A stretch of DNA of 43,089 bases, taken from positions 1 through 43,089 of the forward strand of contig JACJXF010000021.1 of assembly GCA_020636775.1 (NCBI GenBank). Reading direction: 5' to 3'. Below, piece by piece: positions 25,909-35,127 of the stretch (positions are counted from its first letter, which is position 1; each line of letters opens with the position of its first letter). Both the position numbers and the translations under genes were made by a program. The notes beneath the pieces are model-generated. The model did not search any database. It saw nothing but the letters and a program-made list of their open reading frames with translations, and was not told where the DNA came from. This DNA is from Bacteroidales bacterium. GTDB taxonomy: Bacteria; Bacteroidota; Bacteroidia; Bacteroidales; GCA-2748055.

Positions 25909-26584
25909 TCCTGCTTCAATTCTTGCCAATTCCTATCAGATATTTGGTATTGACCTTATTAACACCGGCGACTTCGCTGAATTGTTGTTACGATTTTTCT
26001 TAAACCTTGCGGTTATTTTCGTAATTGTCAGGTATTCCTATTATGAAGTGACCAAAAGAAAAGATTATCTTTTTTCATACATAATGATAAGTACGGTAAT
26101 TTTCCTGCTTTGCTTCCTGCTGAACAGCGTAAAGCTCCAGATTGGATTTGCACTGGGTCTTTTTGCAATTTTCGGGATTATCCGGTACCGTACCGATGCC
26201 ATTTCAGTGAAAGAGATGACCTTTCTATTTATTGTTATTGGGATTTCTGTTATAAATGCCCTGGCCAATAAAAAAATCTCTTACGCAGAATTATTCTTTA
26301 CCAACCTGGTAATAATGATTCTTGTATGGATCATGGAAAAAATCTGGACGGTTAATAAGGAAAACAAGAAGATTATAGAATACGAAAAAATTGAATTGAT
26401 TAAACCCGACAGAGAGGAAGAGTTAATGACTGATCTCAGGGAAAGAACAGGACTTGATATAACCCGCATTGAGATTGGTAAAATCGACTTTTTAAAAGAT
26501 TCTGCCCGTATCCGTATATTTTTTAATGTAAAGGAACACGGTAAGAATTTTGAAGACGAGGGATACCAGAACAGCACTGAATAG
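25898..26584 (+). CDS. DUF4956 integral membrane protein
   Basis: This 228-residue protein has about four or five membrane segments (residues about 24-46, 58-72, 75-94, 103-119, 126-146) and a C-terminal cytoplasmic domain of about 75 residues (LMTDLRERTGLDITRIEIGKIDFLKDSARIRIFF) with a ferredoxin-like alternation. FAIFGIIRYRTDAISVKEMT between segments is the conserved core of DUF4956. Members of this family often sit next to VTC-domain genes, as here with an 11-nt overlap. The likely role is to move or anchor the polyphosphate product of its partner. Transport has not been shown from sequence. Confidence 0.85.
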   Translation: MNLNPASILANSYQIFGIDLINTGDFAELLLRFFLNLAVIFVIVRYSYYEVTKRKDYLFSYIMISTVIFLLCFLLNSVKLQIGFALGLFAIFGIIRYRTDAISVKEMTFLFIVIGISVINALANKKISYAELFFTNLVIMILVWIMEKIWTVNKENKKIIEYEKIELIKPDREEELMTDLRERTGLDITRIEIGKIDFLKDSARIRIFFNVKEHGKNFEDEGYQNSTE

Positions 26585-26618
26585 CTTTTTCAGTAATAAA
26601 TTTAATCCTTCCTGAATA

Positions 26619-28184
26619 TTATTTTTTTAACTGACGAACTACATCGATCAGGGTACCATCCACCCATTTAATACCGGCAATAATTCTATCGTCAAAAACC
26701 GGCTTAGAAGGTTTACCGCATATCTTTTCGGCTTCCTCCTTTAGCTCTGTTATGGTTTTAATGGGGAGTCCGGAATCTTTAGTTTTCTCAATAAGATCTT
26801 TTCTTAAGGGATTGATAGCTATTCCTCTTTCTGTAACAATAACATCAATCAATTCACCAGGACCGCAAAGTGTTGTAACTTCGTCCCTTACAACCGGAAT
26901 CCTGTCCCTGAATAATGGTAAGGGAATAATTACCGTTTTGGAAAACAAACAATTCTGCCATCCTCCAATACCGTGAAGGAGATATCCGTCGGAGTGGCTT
27001 ACAACATTGGCATTAAAATTTGTATCCACTTCGGTGGCCCCCAGAATAACAACATCCACCATATCTGCAAAATTCCCCTTTGAGTGATAGTTATAGCTGG
27101 TGAACGGGCTAGTCCATGTATGTCGCGGGTTTTCGGCCATTGATTGTACTCCGTCCAGATCAAATGTCTGACCATCAAGAATATAATCAATCAACCCTTC
27201 ATTCAGCATTTCAACCAGGTATTTATTACTTCCACCTCTTGCAAATCTTGCTTTAATGCCTTTTTCCTTCATGATGGATTTGAAATAGAGAGCAACCGAT
27301 AATGCAGTTCCCCCGGCTCCCGCCTGAAAGGAAAATCCATCTTTTATAATTCCCGCTGCATCGCAGAATCTGGCAGTCAGCTCTGCCAGTAACAGACGAT
27401 CGGGACTTTTGGTTACCACCGTGGTACCTGAAACTATTTTCTCCGGATCTCCCAGCTTATCAACCACAACAGTATAATCCACATAATTACCCTGTATCTG
27501 CCAGGGGATACACGGAAAAGGAACGAGGTTATCGGTAACAACAATTACTTTATCTGCATATTGTGAATCGGCCAGTGCAAAGCCCAGCAAACCGCAGGCG
27601 GAAGGGCCATACAAACCATTGGCATTTCCAAATGCGTCAGCAGTGGGCGCTCCGATTACTGCGATATCAATTTTTACTTCGCCATCCTGAATTGCCTGAT
27701 ATCTGCCACCATGAGAGCGTAGCATCCCGGTACCCTTCATCCCGCCTTCTGAAGTAAATTTTCCCAGGGGTCCATTTAAACTCCCTTCTATGGAATATAT
27801 AGTGCCATCCTCAAGGTAGGGAATCAGGTGGGCGTGGCAGGGAAATGAAGCGGAAGGAAACCAACGGAGATTCTTAATTCCAAGCTCATGCGCAATGTCA
27901 AAAACCTGATTTGCAACCAGATCCCCGTTCCTGAAATGATGATGTGTGGAAATCGTCATTCCATCCTTAAGTCCTGCTTTAATTAGCGCTTCTTTTAAAC
28001 TGTTTACAAGCTTGTTACCATTATCAGGAAAATTTGAATTGGAAGGTATTGCCGAAGCAGTTTTATTCCCTTTGGGTTTAAATTTTCCTATCCCCATATA
28101 AGGAATCTGCTGAATCCCATTTATGGTTTCGGGCACCATACGCCCGGCAGCATTTTTAATCATTTTATTTTGCGCCATAACCAT
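26619..28184 (-). CDS. citF: Citrate lyase alpha subunit (citrate:acetyl-ACP transferase)
   Basis: This 521-residue protein swaps acetyl for citryl on the acyl carrier subunit in the first half-reaction of citrate cleavage. It is recognisable along its length: the N-terminal block NAAGRMVPETINGIQQIPYMG, then TISTHHHFRNGDLVANQV, GLYGPSACGLLGFALADSQYAD, SFQAGAGGTALSVALYF and the C-terminal VVRDEVTTLCGPGELIDVIVTERGIAINP. Length matches CitF (about 505-520). Its first 20 nt overlap the end of the fused citDE gene, indicating tight coupling. The start may also be Met3 or Met8, both inside or next to the overlap. No citC, citX or citG is present in the window. Confidence 0.95.
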   Translation of the reverse strand: MVMAQNKMIKNAAGRMVPETINGIQQIPYMGIGKFKPKGNKTASAIPSNSNFPDNGNKLVNSLKEALIKAGLKDGMTISTHHHFRNGDLVANQVFDIAHELGIKNLRWFPSASFPCHAHLIPYLEDGTIYSIEGSLNGPLGKFTSEGGMKGTGMLRSHGGRYQAIQDGEVKIDIAVIGAPTADAFGNANGLYGPSACGLLGFALADSQYADKVIVVTDNLVPFPCIPWQIQGNYVDYTVVVDKLGDPEKIVSGTTVVTKSPDRLLLAELTARFCDAAGIIKDGFSFQAGAGGTALSVALYFKSIMKEKGIKARFARGGSNKYLVEMLNEGLIDYILDGQTFDLDGVQSMAENPRHTWTSPFTSYNYHSKGNFADMVDVVILGATEVDTNFNANVVSHSDGYLLHGIGGWQNCLFSKTVIIPLPLFRDRIPVVRDEVTTLCGPGELIDVIVTERGIAINPLRKDLIEKTKDSGLPIKTITELKEEAEKICGKPSKPVFDDRIIAGIKWVDGTLIDVVRQLKK

Positions 28185-29385
28185 TCCTCCAATCTTTGGA
28201 TAATATACCGAGCTTTACTGCCAGTTCAATCGTTTTCTGAGCTCTTTTAACTACCGGGGCATCAATCATCTTGGTTCCAAGTGACACAACTCCCAATCCT
28301 TTTTCAGAAGCAGTAATGAAGGCATCAACAATCTTTTGTGCTTTTTCTGTTTCTTCCTCTCCGGGTGCAAATGCCTTATGAATATATTCAACCTGTCGGG
28401 GGTGGATACAACCCATTCCTTCAAATCCCATACTCTTGGATATCCGGGCAGAGGAAAGTAAGGCATCCATATCTCCGACATCTGAAAACACCGAATCAAT
28501 AGCCTGTATCCCCGCTGCTTTGCAGGCATTAACCAAACGCATCCTGGCATAAAGGGATTCCATTCCGTCATTGGTTCGCTGAACTCCAAGATCGGCAGTG
28601 TAATCCTCCAGTCCAATGGCCAGACCCACAATATTACGGGAAGCTCTTGCAATGGTAAATGCATTTTCTATTCCCAAAGCACTTTCAATAATTGGCATCA
28701 GGAAAACATCCCTTTTTATTCCTGATTCTTTCTTTATCCTGCTTATTTCCTTTTCCACCTCCTCCACCTGCATAGCGCTTTCGCATTTGGGTACCAGGAT
28801 CAGATGCACATTGTGCGGAATGACAAACCTGAGGTCTTCAATTCCGGCAGGTATCTGGTTTATTCTGACCATTCTTTCCACCCCGTAAAAATTAAGCTGA
28901 CGGAGGGCATTTCTGACAAGAAAGCGGGCTTCATGCTTTTTGTCAAAAGCTACAGAATCCTCAAGGTCCAGGATAATTCCGTGCGGCTTATGGAGACCGG
29001 CATTAATCATCATTGCCGGATTATTTCCGGGGAGATATAGACGCGAGAACCTGAATCTTTCTTTTTCAGATGAATAGTTGTTTTCAGGAAGCATGGGTAA
29101 GAGGTATTCCCTGCCGGTATTCAGAATTTTTTCCAGGGCGGCCTCCAGTCGTGCAGACAAAACATAAGGCAGTGCTCCTGAATCCTCAATAAATAATCGC
29201 GCATTCTTAACCTGGCAGAATGCGAAAATATCTTTCATCAAAGAAAGAATATCTTCTCCGTATAATGCAGAAACCTTGCTTTTCAGTTCAATCTGAATTC
29301 CACCTGATGCGGTAATCTCAAGTTCCATATAGCAATCGGAACGAACCTTTTCACCCCTGTTTCCAACAAATGATTTTTGAGTCAT
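28165..29385 (-). CDS. Fused citrate lyase acyl carrier (CitD) and beta subunit (CitE)
   Basis: The 406 residues hold two citrate lyase subunits. Residues about 5-95 match CitD: GNRGEKVRSDCYMELEI carries Ser16, the likely attachment site of the phosphoribosyl-dephospho-CoA arm, followed by GIQIELKSKV and FIEDSGALPYVLSARLEAAL. Residues about 110-400 match CitE, the citryl-ACP lyase of the HpcH/HpaI fold: SRLYLPGNNPAMM, LDLEDSV (140-145), Arg173 region, Glu234 (PIIESALG) and GLEDYTADLG. CitE releases oxaloacetate and regenerates acetyl-ACP. In Klebsiella citD and citE are separate genes; the fusion fixes a 1:1 ratio. citF follows with a 20-nt overlap. Confidence 0.92.
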   Translation of the reverse strand: MTQKSFVGNRGEKVRSDCYMELEITASGGIQIELKSKVSALYGEDILSLMKDIFAFCQVKNARLFIEDSGALPYVLSARLEAALEKILNTGREYLLPMLPENNYSSEKERFRFSRLYLPGNNPAMMINAGLHKPHGIILDLEDSVAFDKKHEARFLVRNALRQLNFYGVERMVRINQIPAGIEDLRFVIPHNVHLILVPKCESAMQVEEVEKEISRIKKESGIKRDVFLMPIIESALGIENAFTIARASRNIVGLAIGLEDYTADLGVQRTNDGMESLYARMRLVNACKAAGIQAIDSVFSDVGDMDALLSSARISKSMGFEGMGCIHPRQVEYIHKAFAPGEEETEKAQKIVDAFITASEKGLGVVSLGTKMIDAPVVKRAQKTIELAVKLGILSKDWRNGYGAK

Positions 29386-29491
29386 TAATGCGAATTTTTC
29401 TTCCCGTAAACTTAATATTTAACCATCACTCTAAAAATGTTTAATAAACTGTATTTCTTTAAAAAAGAATATTATTATGCAAATCTGAATT

Positions 29492-29546
29492 TTGAAGGTT
29501 GTTTCCGGACCAAAGATTTTATGGTATTTTCTTCTAAAACCTTCAA
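29492..29546. repeat. 9-bp inverted repeat upstream of citrate lyase
   Basis: TTGAAGGTT (29492-29500) and AACCTTCAA (29538-29546) are perfectly complementary arms separated by 37 nt. They lie between the epimerase stop and the citDE start, both on the minus strand, about 107-161 nt before citDE. Possible operator half-sites or the stem of a leader structure. Confidence 0.35.
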
Positions 29547-29570
29547 TTGAGATCATGGTGATAAATGATC

Positions 29571-29972
29571 CTATTCACCACAAAATTCCGTCAAAACCCC
29601 TTGGGTTGATTTAGGATGAAGAAAACCAATGCGGAGTCCTTCAGCTCCTTTACGAGGCTCTTTATCAATCAATTGAACCCCCTTACTTTCAGCAAGCTTT
29701 AAAGCTTCGCCCACATCTCTGTAAGCAAAGGCAAGGTGGTGTACTCCCGGACCCTTTTTCTCAATAAATTTACCGATGGGTCCGTCAGGATCAGTTGATT
29801 CCAGCAGTTCTATTTTTGTATCTCCTAGTCTGAAGAATGCGGTACGCACTTTCTGATCCTTTACTTCTTCAACTGCGTAACATTCCAACCCCAGGATATT
29901 TTCATAATATGAGATGGATTCTTCCAGGTTTGCAACTGCAATGCCTATGTGTTCAATATGGCTTGGTTTCAT
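29571..29972 (-). CDS. mce: Methylmalonyl-CoA epimerase
   Basis: This 133-residue vicinal-oxygen-chelate (glyoxalase-fold) enzyme interconverts (R)- and (S)-methylmalonyl-CoA in the succinate-propionate pathway. Two beta-alpha-beta-beta-beta modules are seen. Probable metal ligands are His8 (IEHIGIAV), Glu55 (KIELLES), His79 (GPGVHHLAF) and Glu129 (LTEFCGE). The segments LEESISYYENILGLE and KSTQGVLTEFC are hallmarks of the bacterial epimerase, whose usual length is 130-150. It lies upstream of citrate lyase on the same strand, but 185 nt separate them, so cotranscription is uncertain. The mutase and decarboxylase of the pathway are not in this window. Confidence 0.95.
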   Translation of the reverse strand: MKPSHIEHIGIAVANLEESISYYENILGLECYAVEEVKDQKVRTAFFRLGDTKIELLESTDPDGPIGKFIEKKGPGVHHLAFAYRDVGEALKLAESKGVQLIDKEPRKGAEGLRIGFLHPKSTQGVLTEFCGE

Positions 29973-30135
29973 AATTCGGGAATTTTAATTTTTGTATTAC
30001 AAAGTAAACAGAATAAGTTCAAATACCTGTCAGGTACCGGACTATTTAAAATCAGTTTTTTACAGCAGTGAGAACAATTTCCTGATTTAATATGTAAATT
30101 ACCCGGCAAAATTTTTTGCATAATACCAGTATACT

Positions 30136-30142
30136 AGGAGGA
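30136..30142 (+). promoter_or_regulatory. Strong Shine-Dalgarno sequence with short spacing
   Basis: AGGAGGA ends only a few bases before ATG 30145. Such a complete site is rare among the starts in this window, where most genes have none. The 3-nt gap after AGGAGG is shorter than usual, but no better in-frame ATG is nearby. Confidence 0.6.
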
Positions 30143-30144
30143 TA

Positions 30145-33100
30145 ATGAGATTTCTACGATTTCCGGCTTTTCTTTTAACACTTTATATAACTGGCATACA
30201 AGCCATTTCGGGTCAAATATATATCAATGAGTTTATGGCTTCAAACTCAAGTGTAAACCTTGACCCTGACTTTTCTGATTATGCCGACTGGATTGAGTTG
30301 TATAATGCAGCAAACATTTCGGTTAATTTAAAGGGATATTTTCTGAGCGATAATCTGGGCATTCCTGATAAATGGCAGGTACCCTCCGATCTGATTATTC
30401 CTGCAAAGGGCTATGCCATAATCTGGACAGATGGCATGAATACCGGCATACATACAAGCTACAAACTCTCTGCTTCGGGCGAAGAAATCGGCCTTTACTC
30501 TCCAACACTGGCACTCCTTGATTCAGTAGTATTTCCTCCACAAAAATCAGATATATCAGAAGGACGGAGTCAGGACGGAAGCGGCTCATGGGGTTATTTT
30601 ACCATTCCGACACCCGGCGCATCAAATAATACATCTGTTTTCTATACGGATTATGCGAAAAATTCCGTCGAATTTTCTGTTCGCGGGGGGATTTATGATT
30701 CCGGCTTCGACCTGGAGCTCACCACCCTGCTTGGCGGAAAGATAAGGTATACCCTTGATGGAACGGATCCTGTAGAATCTTCAGCAGAGTATACTTCGGC
30801 TATTTCTGTAAACTCAAATACTATTGTAAAAGCAAGGATATTCAAGAATGGTATGATACCCGGACCGGTTAAAACTCAATCCTATTTTCTGGATGATGAC
30901 CTAAAAAGCCGGAAACTTCCAGTGGTTTCCATTACAACTGATCCGGCAAATTTCTGGGATCCGGCCAAAGGAATTTATGTTCAGAATTTTAAGCCCGACT
31001 GGGAAATTCCCGCGAATATTGAACTTTTTGAAAACAATGGGAGCGACAGGGCTGCATTTAATGAACAGGTGGGCATAAAAGTAAATGGACTGTATTCGTG
31101 GCAATTACCGCAAAAAATGCTGGGTATTTATTTCAAGGGACAATATGGTTCTTCATCTCTGGCCTACCCGCTATTATTTCATAAAAGCAGGAAGTCTTAT
31201 AAGGATTTTGCACTCAGGGCCTCAGGGAGTGACTGGAGTTACACTATGTTCAGGGATATCCTCGGGCAGGATGGTTCACGACTGAATACAAATCTTGATT
31301 TTATGGATTTCCGGCCATCCATCCTATTTGTTAACGGTGAATATATGGGAATCCACAATATCCGGGAAAAAGTAGATGCAGATTATATTGAAAAGAACCA
31401 TAATATTGAACCGGGCACATTCGATATGGTTGAAAATGAAGATTTTGCCGAAGCCGGTAGTCTTGATGCATATAATTATCTCCTAACCCTTCTGTCGAAA
31501 GATCTAAGCAATAACGCCAATTATCAGGCCGTTGCAGACCTCATTGATATTGAAAACTTTTCCGACCTGGTGATAACAGAAATGGCCACCGGAAACAGCT
31601 CGATTGACCACAATGTAATGGCTTGGAAACCAAAGGATAGTGGCAAATGGAAGTGGGTAATCATGGACCTTGACCGTGGCTTTTTTAACCCCGGCAATAA
31701 TGTTATGAACTTTTATATACAACAAAATTCTTTTCCATTCAGGGAACTCATGAAAAATCAGGGTTTTAAGGATTATTTTGTGAAGCGATTATGTGATCAG
31801 TTATACACCACCTACCACCCGGAAAGGATGAAAACCCTTATAGACAGCCATTCAGCTGAAATAGAGAATGAAATCCCCTTTCATGTGCAGCGCTGGCTTG
31901 GAAGAACATCATCCTATGGAAATGCAATGCCATCGGTAAACTATTGGGAAAATGAAGTTGGCAAGCTTAAGTATTATGTTGAAGAAAGGCCCTCTGCCCT
32001 ACTCAATGATCTGGTAAATTACGGTTATAATACCACGGTTAATTTATTCGTCGCTACAAGCCCTGTGGGAGCCGGAAGCCTTGAAATCAACCATATGAAA
32101 ATTCCTGGTACTGTCTGGAATGGCCTTTATCTTAGAGGAATAAATTCAACACTTACAGCTGTTGATAAACCGGGATATCAGTTTAAGGGCTGGAGAAATT
32201 CCGTTGAAAAAATATTGATTCCTGCTTCCTCAGTCTGGAAATATCTGGATAATGGTTCGGATCAGGGTACGGCATGGACAGATCCCGGGTATGATGATGC
32301 ATCCTGGAAATCAGGACAGGCACAGCTTGGTTATGGGGATGGTGATGAAGTAACCACGATAAGCTATGGGGGTAACTCAGGTAGCAAATATATAACCAGC
32401 TATTTCCGGAAAAACTTTACCCTGACAGCAGAAGATTTAGCTTCAACAGGGTTTATTATCAGCCTTTTGAGAGATGATGGTGCTGTTGTCTATATTAATG
32501 GAGTTGAAGTTCTTCGATCCAATCTTGGTCGCGGAACTATTTTATCAAATTCCCTTGCATTAAATTCCATTTCTGGTAATGCGGAATCCAGATTCAATAA
32601 ATTTGTTATTGATGGAAGTATGCTGATACCAGGTGATAACCTTATTGCAGTTGAGTTGCATCAGGATGCTGCGAACAGCAGTGATCTCAGCTTTGATCTG
32701 AAACTAACCGGGATTGCCGGCGACAATTCAGGATTTATTTCAACCAGCAGGGATTTGCCAATAAACCTCTCAGCAGGTGCAAATTATATAGCTTATTATG
32801 AGCAAACAGGGCAATGTATTGTTCCGCCAGTTATAAAGGGACAGGTAATACTGGATGCAGCATGCTCACCTTATTATGCTCAGGGAGATGTAAAAGTTGA
32901 GCCCGGCTCCACTTTGAAAATAATGCCTGGCGTGGTAATATATATGCCTCCCAAAGCAAACATAATGGTAGAGGGAAATATCTCTGCCATTGGCACAGAA
33001 TCGGATGGGATTACAATTAAAACCGATCCGGCATATGGTGATCAAAGCTGGGGGGCCATTACCTTCCTTAATTGTTCCGACACCTCTAAACTCAGCTATG

Positions 33101-34641
33101 TAACTCTGGAAAGTGCTTCAGAAGGGGAAATACCAAACCGCGATTATGCGGCCATTTCTTCGTTTAATGCTAATCTGGTTCTGGATCACCTGAACCTCGA
33201 AGACGTGGATTCTAATCCCATTGTATGTCGTTACTCAGACGTTGTGCTTACAAACAGCAGTCTTGCCTCTAAAGTTTCGGGCGACCTAATTAATGCCAAA
33301 TATGGAACTGCCAGAGTGGAGAATTCCGTGTTTGTTGGCAATAACATGGTGGATAATGACGGGATAGATTTCGACGGAATAGCCAATGGGATAATCAGGA
33401 ATTGTAAAATATATAATTTCTTCGGATATAATTGTGATGCTATCGATATTGGAGAAAAAGTATCTAACCTTCTGATTGACAGTGTATCTGTTGCAAACAT
33501 TTTTGATAAAGGCGTTTCGGTCGGACAAAATTCCTCAGCTACTATTAAACATTCAACCTTTATAAACTGTACCCTGGGAATGGGCCTTAAAGACCTTAGC
33601 CAGATCAGCATTGATCATTGCAGTTTTTACGGAACCACCATTGCCGTTGACTGCTACGAGAAGAATCCTGGTAGCGCAGGTGGAATAGCCAGTCTGAGCA
33701 ATTCGATTTTATCAAATTCCTCAATAAAATCATATTCAGCCGATTCCATGTCATCTCTTATTATTGATCATAGTATTTCAGATAACACTCCTTTACCCTC
33801 CGGCTCAGGAAATATTTTTGGTAATCCTATGTTCAAAAATCCGTTAACTATGGATTTCAGCCTGCAATCCTCCTCTCCTGCCCTCATGACAGGCAGTGAT
33901 GGTGGACCATCCAGCAATATGGGTTCGGTGAACAAAATGCCTGATATTGATCCTTTCCCCATGATTTCTGTAATATATGTCAACCCAATGAACAGTACCT
34001 TTCCGGAATTTATTGGCATTTATAATCCTTCCGGTAAGGCGGTTGATATGTCAGGATACTCAATAGACAAGGGAGTTACCTATACCTTCCCTCAGGGGAT
34101 AATTCTGGATGCTTACGATATGCTTTACCTGACTTCCTATTCCGGATCTGGTGTCTGGTATAACTTCCCCAAGCAACTTTATCAATGGGAAAGTGGCAAA
34201 TTATCGGATAATGGAGAATCTATTGAGCTTCTGGATGGTCATGGACTTGTGGTGGACTATCTGGAATATACTGATCAGGGAGGTTGGCCAGCAGACGCCT
34301 TTACCGACGGAAAAGTAATGAGCCTTAAGTCGCCTGAACTGGATAACCACTTTGGTGAAAACTGGATAACAGAATCCATTGATCAGGTATTTAGCCGGAT
34401 GGATTCGCTCGCGGAAAGTGAATTAGTGGTATATCCGAACCCAAGCTATAAAATGGTAAACATCCTGATACCTTCAAACAAGGCGTCTGAAATATACATA
34501 TACTCGATACAGGGAAGTTTGCTTGATATTGTAGCTGTTGATAATTCAGGAGTTACTGAGATTGACGTGGCAAGGTTTAACCAGGGTATAGTTTTGCTTA
34601 AGATTGGAGATTCCGTTAAGAAGATAGTTGTACTGAAATAG
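30145..34641 (+). CDS. Secreted CotH-kinase / lamin-tail multidomain protein with T9SS sorting signal
   Basis: This 1498-residue exported protein is a mosaic. It has a signal peptide (1-24), a lamin-tail domain (about 25-155), a chitobiase C-terminal-like beta domain (about 180-247; IRYTLDGTDPVESSAEY) and a CotH-type kinase domain (about 255-600). In the last, IDHNVMAWKPKDSGKWKW and MDLDRGFF (Asp508, Asp510) match the kinase-like active site. A galactose-binding-like sandwich (about 690-860), a parallel beta-helix (about 930-1240), a second lamin-tail domain (about 1270-1400) and a C-terminal type IX secretion domain (about 1426-1498, with YPNPS and ending VVLK) follow. CotH kinases phosphorylate proteins or glycans outside the cytoplasm. 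The protein is probably released or fixed on the cell surface. Confidence 0.9.
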   Translation: MRFLRFPAFLLTLYITGIQAISGQIYINEFMASNSSVNLDPDFSDYADWIELYNAANISVNLKGYFLSDNLGIPDKWQVPSDLIIPAKGYAIIWTDGMNTGIHTSYKLSASGEEIGLYSPTLALLDSVVFPPQKSDISEGRSQDGSGSWGYFTIPTPGASNNTSVFYTDYAKNSVEFSVRGGIYDSGFDLELTTLLGGKIRYTLDGTDPVESSAEYTSAISVNSNTIVKARIFKNGMIPGPVKTQSYFLDDDLKSRKLPVVSITTDPANFWDPAKGIYVQNFKPDWEIPANIELFENNGSDRAAFNEQVGIKVNGLYSWQLPQKMLGIYFKGQYGSSSLAYPLLFHKSRKSYKDFALRASGSDWSYTMFRDILGQDGSRLNTNLDFMDFRPSILFVNGEYMGIHNIREKVDADYIEKNHNIEPGTFDMVENEDFAEAGSLDAYNYLLTLLSKDLSNNANYQAVADLIDIENFSDLVITEMATGNSSIDHNVMAWKPKDSGKWKWVIMDLDRGFFNPGNNVMNFYIQQNSFPFRELMKNQGFKDYFVKRLCDQLYTTYHPERMKTLIDSHSAEIENEIPFHVQRWLGRTSSYGNAMPSVNYWENEVGKLKYYVEERPSALLNDLVNYGYNTTVNLFVATSPVGAGSLEINHMKIPGTVWNGLYLRGINSTLTAVDKPGYQFKGWRNSVEKILIPASSVWKYLDNGSDQGTAWTDPGYDDASWKSGQAQLGYGDGDEVTTISYGGNSGSKYITSYFRKNFTLTAEDLASTGFIISLLRDDGAVVYINGVEVLRSNLGRGTILSNSLALNSISGNAESRFNKFVIDGSMLIPGDNLIAVELHQDAANSSDLSFDLKLTGIAGDNSGFISTSRDLPINLSAGANYIAYYEQTGQCIVPPVIKGQVILDAACSPYYAQGDVKVEPGSTLKIMPGVVIYMPPKANIMVEGNISAIGTESDGITIKTDPAYGDQSWGAITFLNCSDTSKLSYVTLESASEGEIPNRDYAAISSFNANLVLDHLNLEDVDSNPIVCRYSDVVLTNSSLASKVSGDLINAKYGTARVENSVFVGNNMVDNDGIDFDGIANGIIRNCKIYNFFGYNCDAIDIGEKVSNLLIDSVSVANIFDKGVSVGQNSSATIKHSTFINCTLGMGLKDLSQISIDHCSFYGTTIAVDCYEKNPGSAGGIASLSNSILSNSSIKSYSADSMSSLIIDHSISDNTPLPSGSGNIFGNPMFKNPLTMDFSLQSSSPALMTGSDGGPSSNMGSVNKMPDIDPFPMISVIYVNPMNSTFPEFIGIYNPSGKAVDMSGYSIDKGVTYTFPQGIILDAYDMLYLTSYSGSGVWYNFPKQLYQWESGKLSDNGESIELLDGHGLVVDYLEYTDQGGWPADAFTDGKVMSLKSPELDNHFGENWITESIDQVFSRMDSLAESELVVYPNPSYKMVNILIPSNKASEIYIYSIQGSLLDIVAVDNSGVTEIDVARFNQGIVLLKIGDSVKKIVVLK

Positions 34642-34644
34642 TTT

Positions 34645-35058
34645 CTATTCTCTTGATATCTCTACATAGGCGGTGTAATCTTCCGGATTAATTTCCAGAT
34701 TATATATAGGATATGGCTTCAGATCAAGAAGCTTTATTCTGTAACCAAATACAAGGGTATCTGTCACAAAGGAAGAATTTGTATTCAAAATAAAATCGGT
34801 TTTTATATTTTGAGCATTGTAACATGTAAATGCTGCAGCAGCATTTCCTTCCCATACGCACTCCACCCCAATAGGACATCTTGATTCTTCAACCAGCGAA
34901 TCGAAAATCAATCTTATCCCTTCTTCTTTATTTAATTTAACATTACCCTTTTTAAGTTCAACCGACTCATCAAGGGGAAGCGGAAGAAGGCTTTTTTCTT
35001 TTTCACATGAGTTTCCGACGATCAGAAACAGAAAAATGACTATTCCAGAGATTTTCAT
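34645..35058 (-). CDS. Small lipoprotein with CPIGxxC motif
   Basis: This 137-residue protein has a lipoprotein signal ending in VGNSC (Cys18) and a short beta-rich mature part. The block SRCPIGVECVWEGNAAAAFTC contains three cysteines and is recurrent in small Bacteroidota lipoproteins of unknown role; the first two could form a disulfide. The closing strand YTAYVEIS is typical too. It converges with the CotH gene with only 3 nt between stops and lies 69 nt upstream of the next gene on its strand (stop at 35128). No function can be assigned. Confidence 0.8.
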   Translation of the reverse strand: MKISGIVIFLFLIVGNSCEKEKSLLPLPLDESVELKKGNVKLNKEEGIRLIFDSLVEESRCPIGVECVWEGNAAAAFTCYNAQNIKTDFILNTNSSFVTDTLVFGYRIKLLDLKPYPIYNLEINPEDYTAYVEISRE

Positions 35059-35127
35059 GAGGCTATTTTTTCAAAAGATGATTTTCCAGAGGTATTGGTT
35101 GCGTCGGGCATTCCCGATAATAAGATT

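Noticed and set aside
29551..29570. GATCAT/ATGATC hairpin just after the epimerase stop
   Set aside because: Six-bp stem without a T-tract on the relevant strand, so not a convincing terminator.
30395..34019. Several open frames antisense to the CotH-type gene
   Set aside because: They are shadows of a long, well-supported coding sequence and show no motif, signal or start context of their own.
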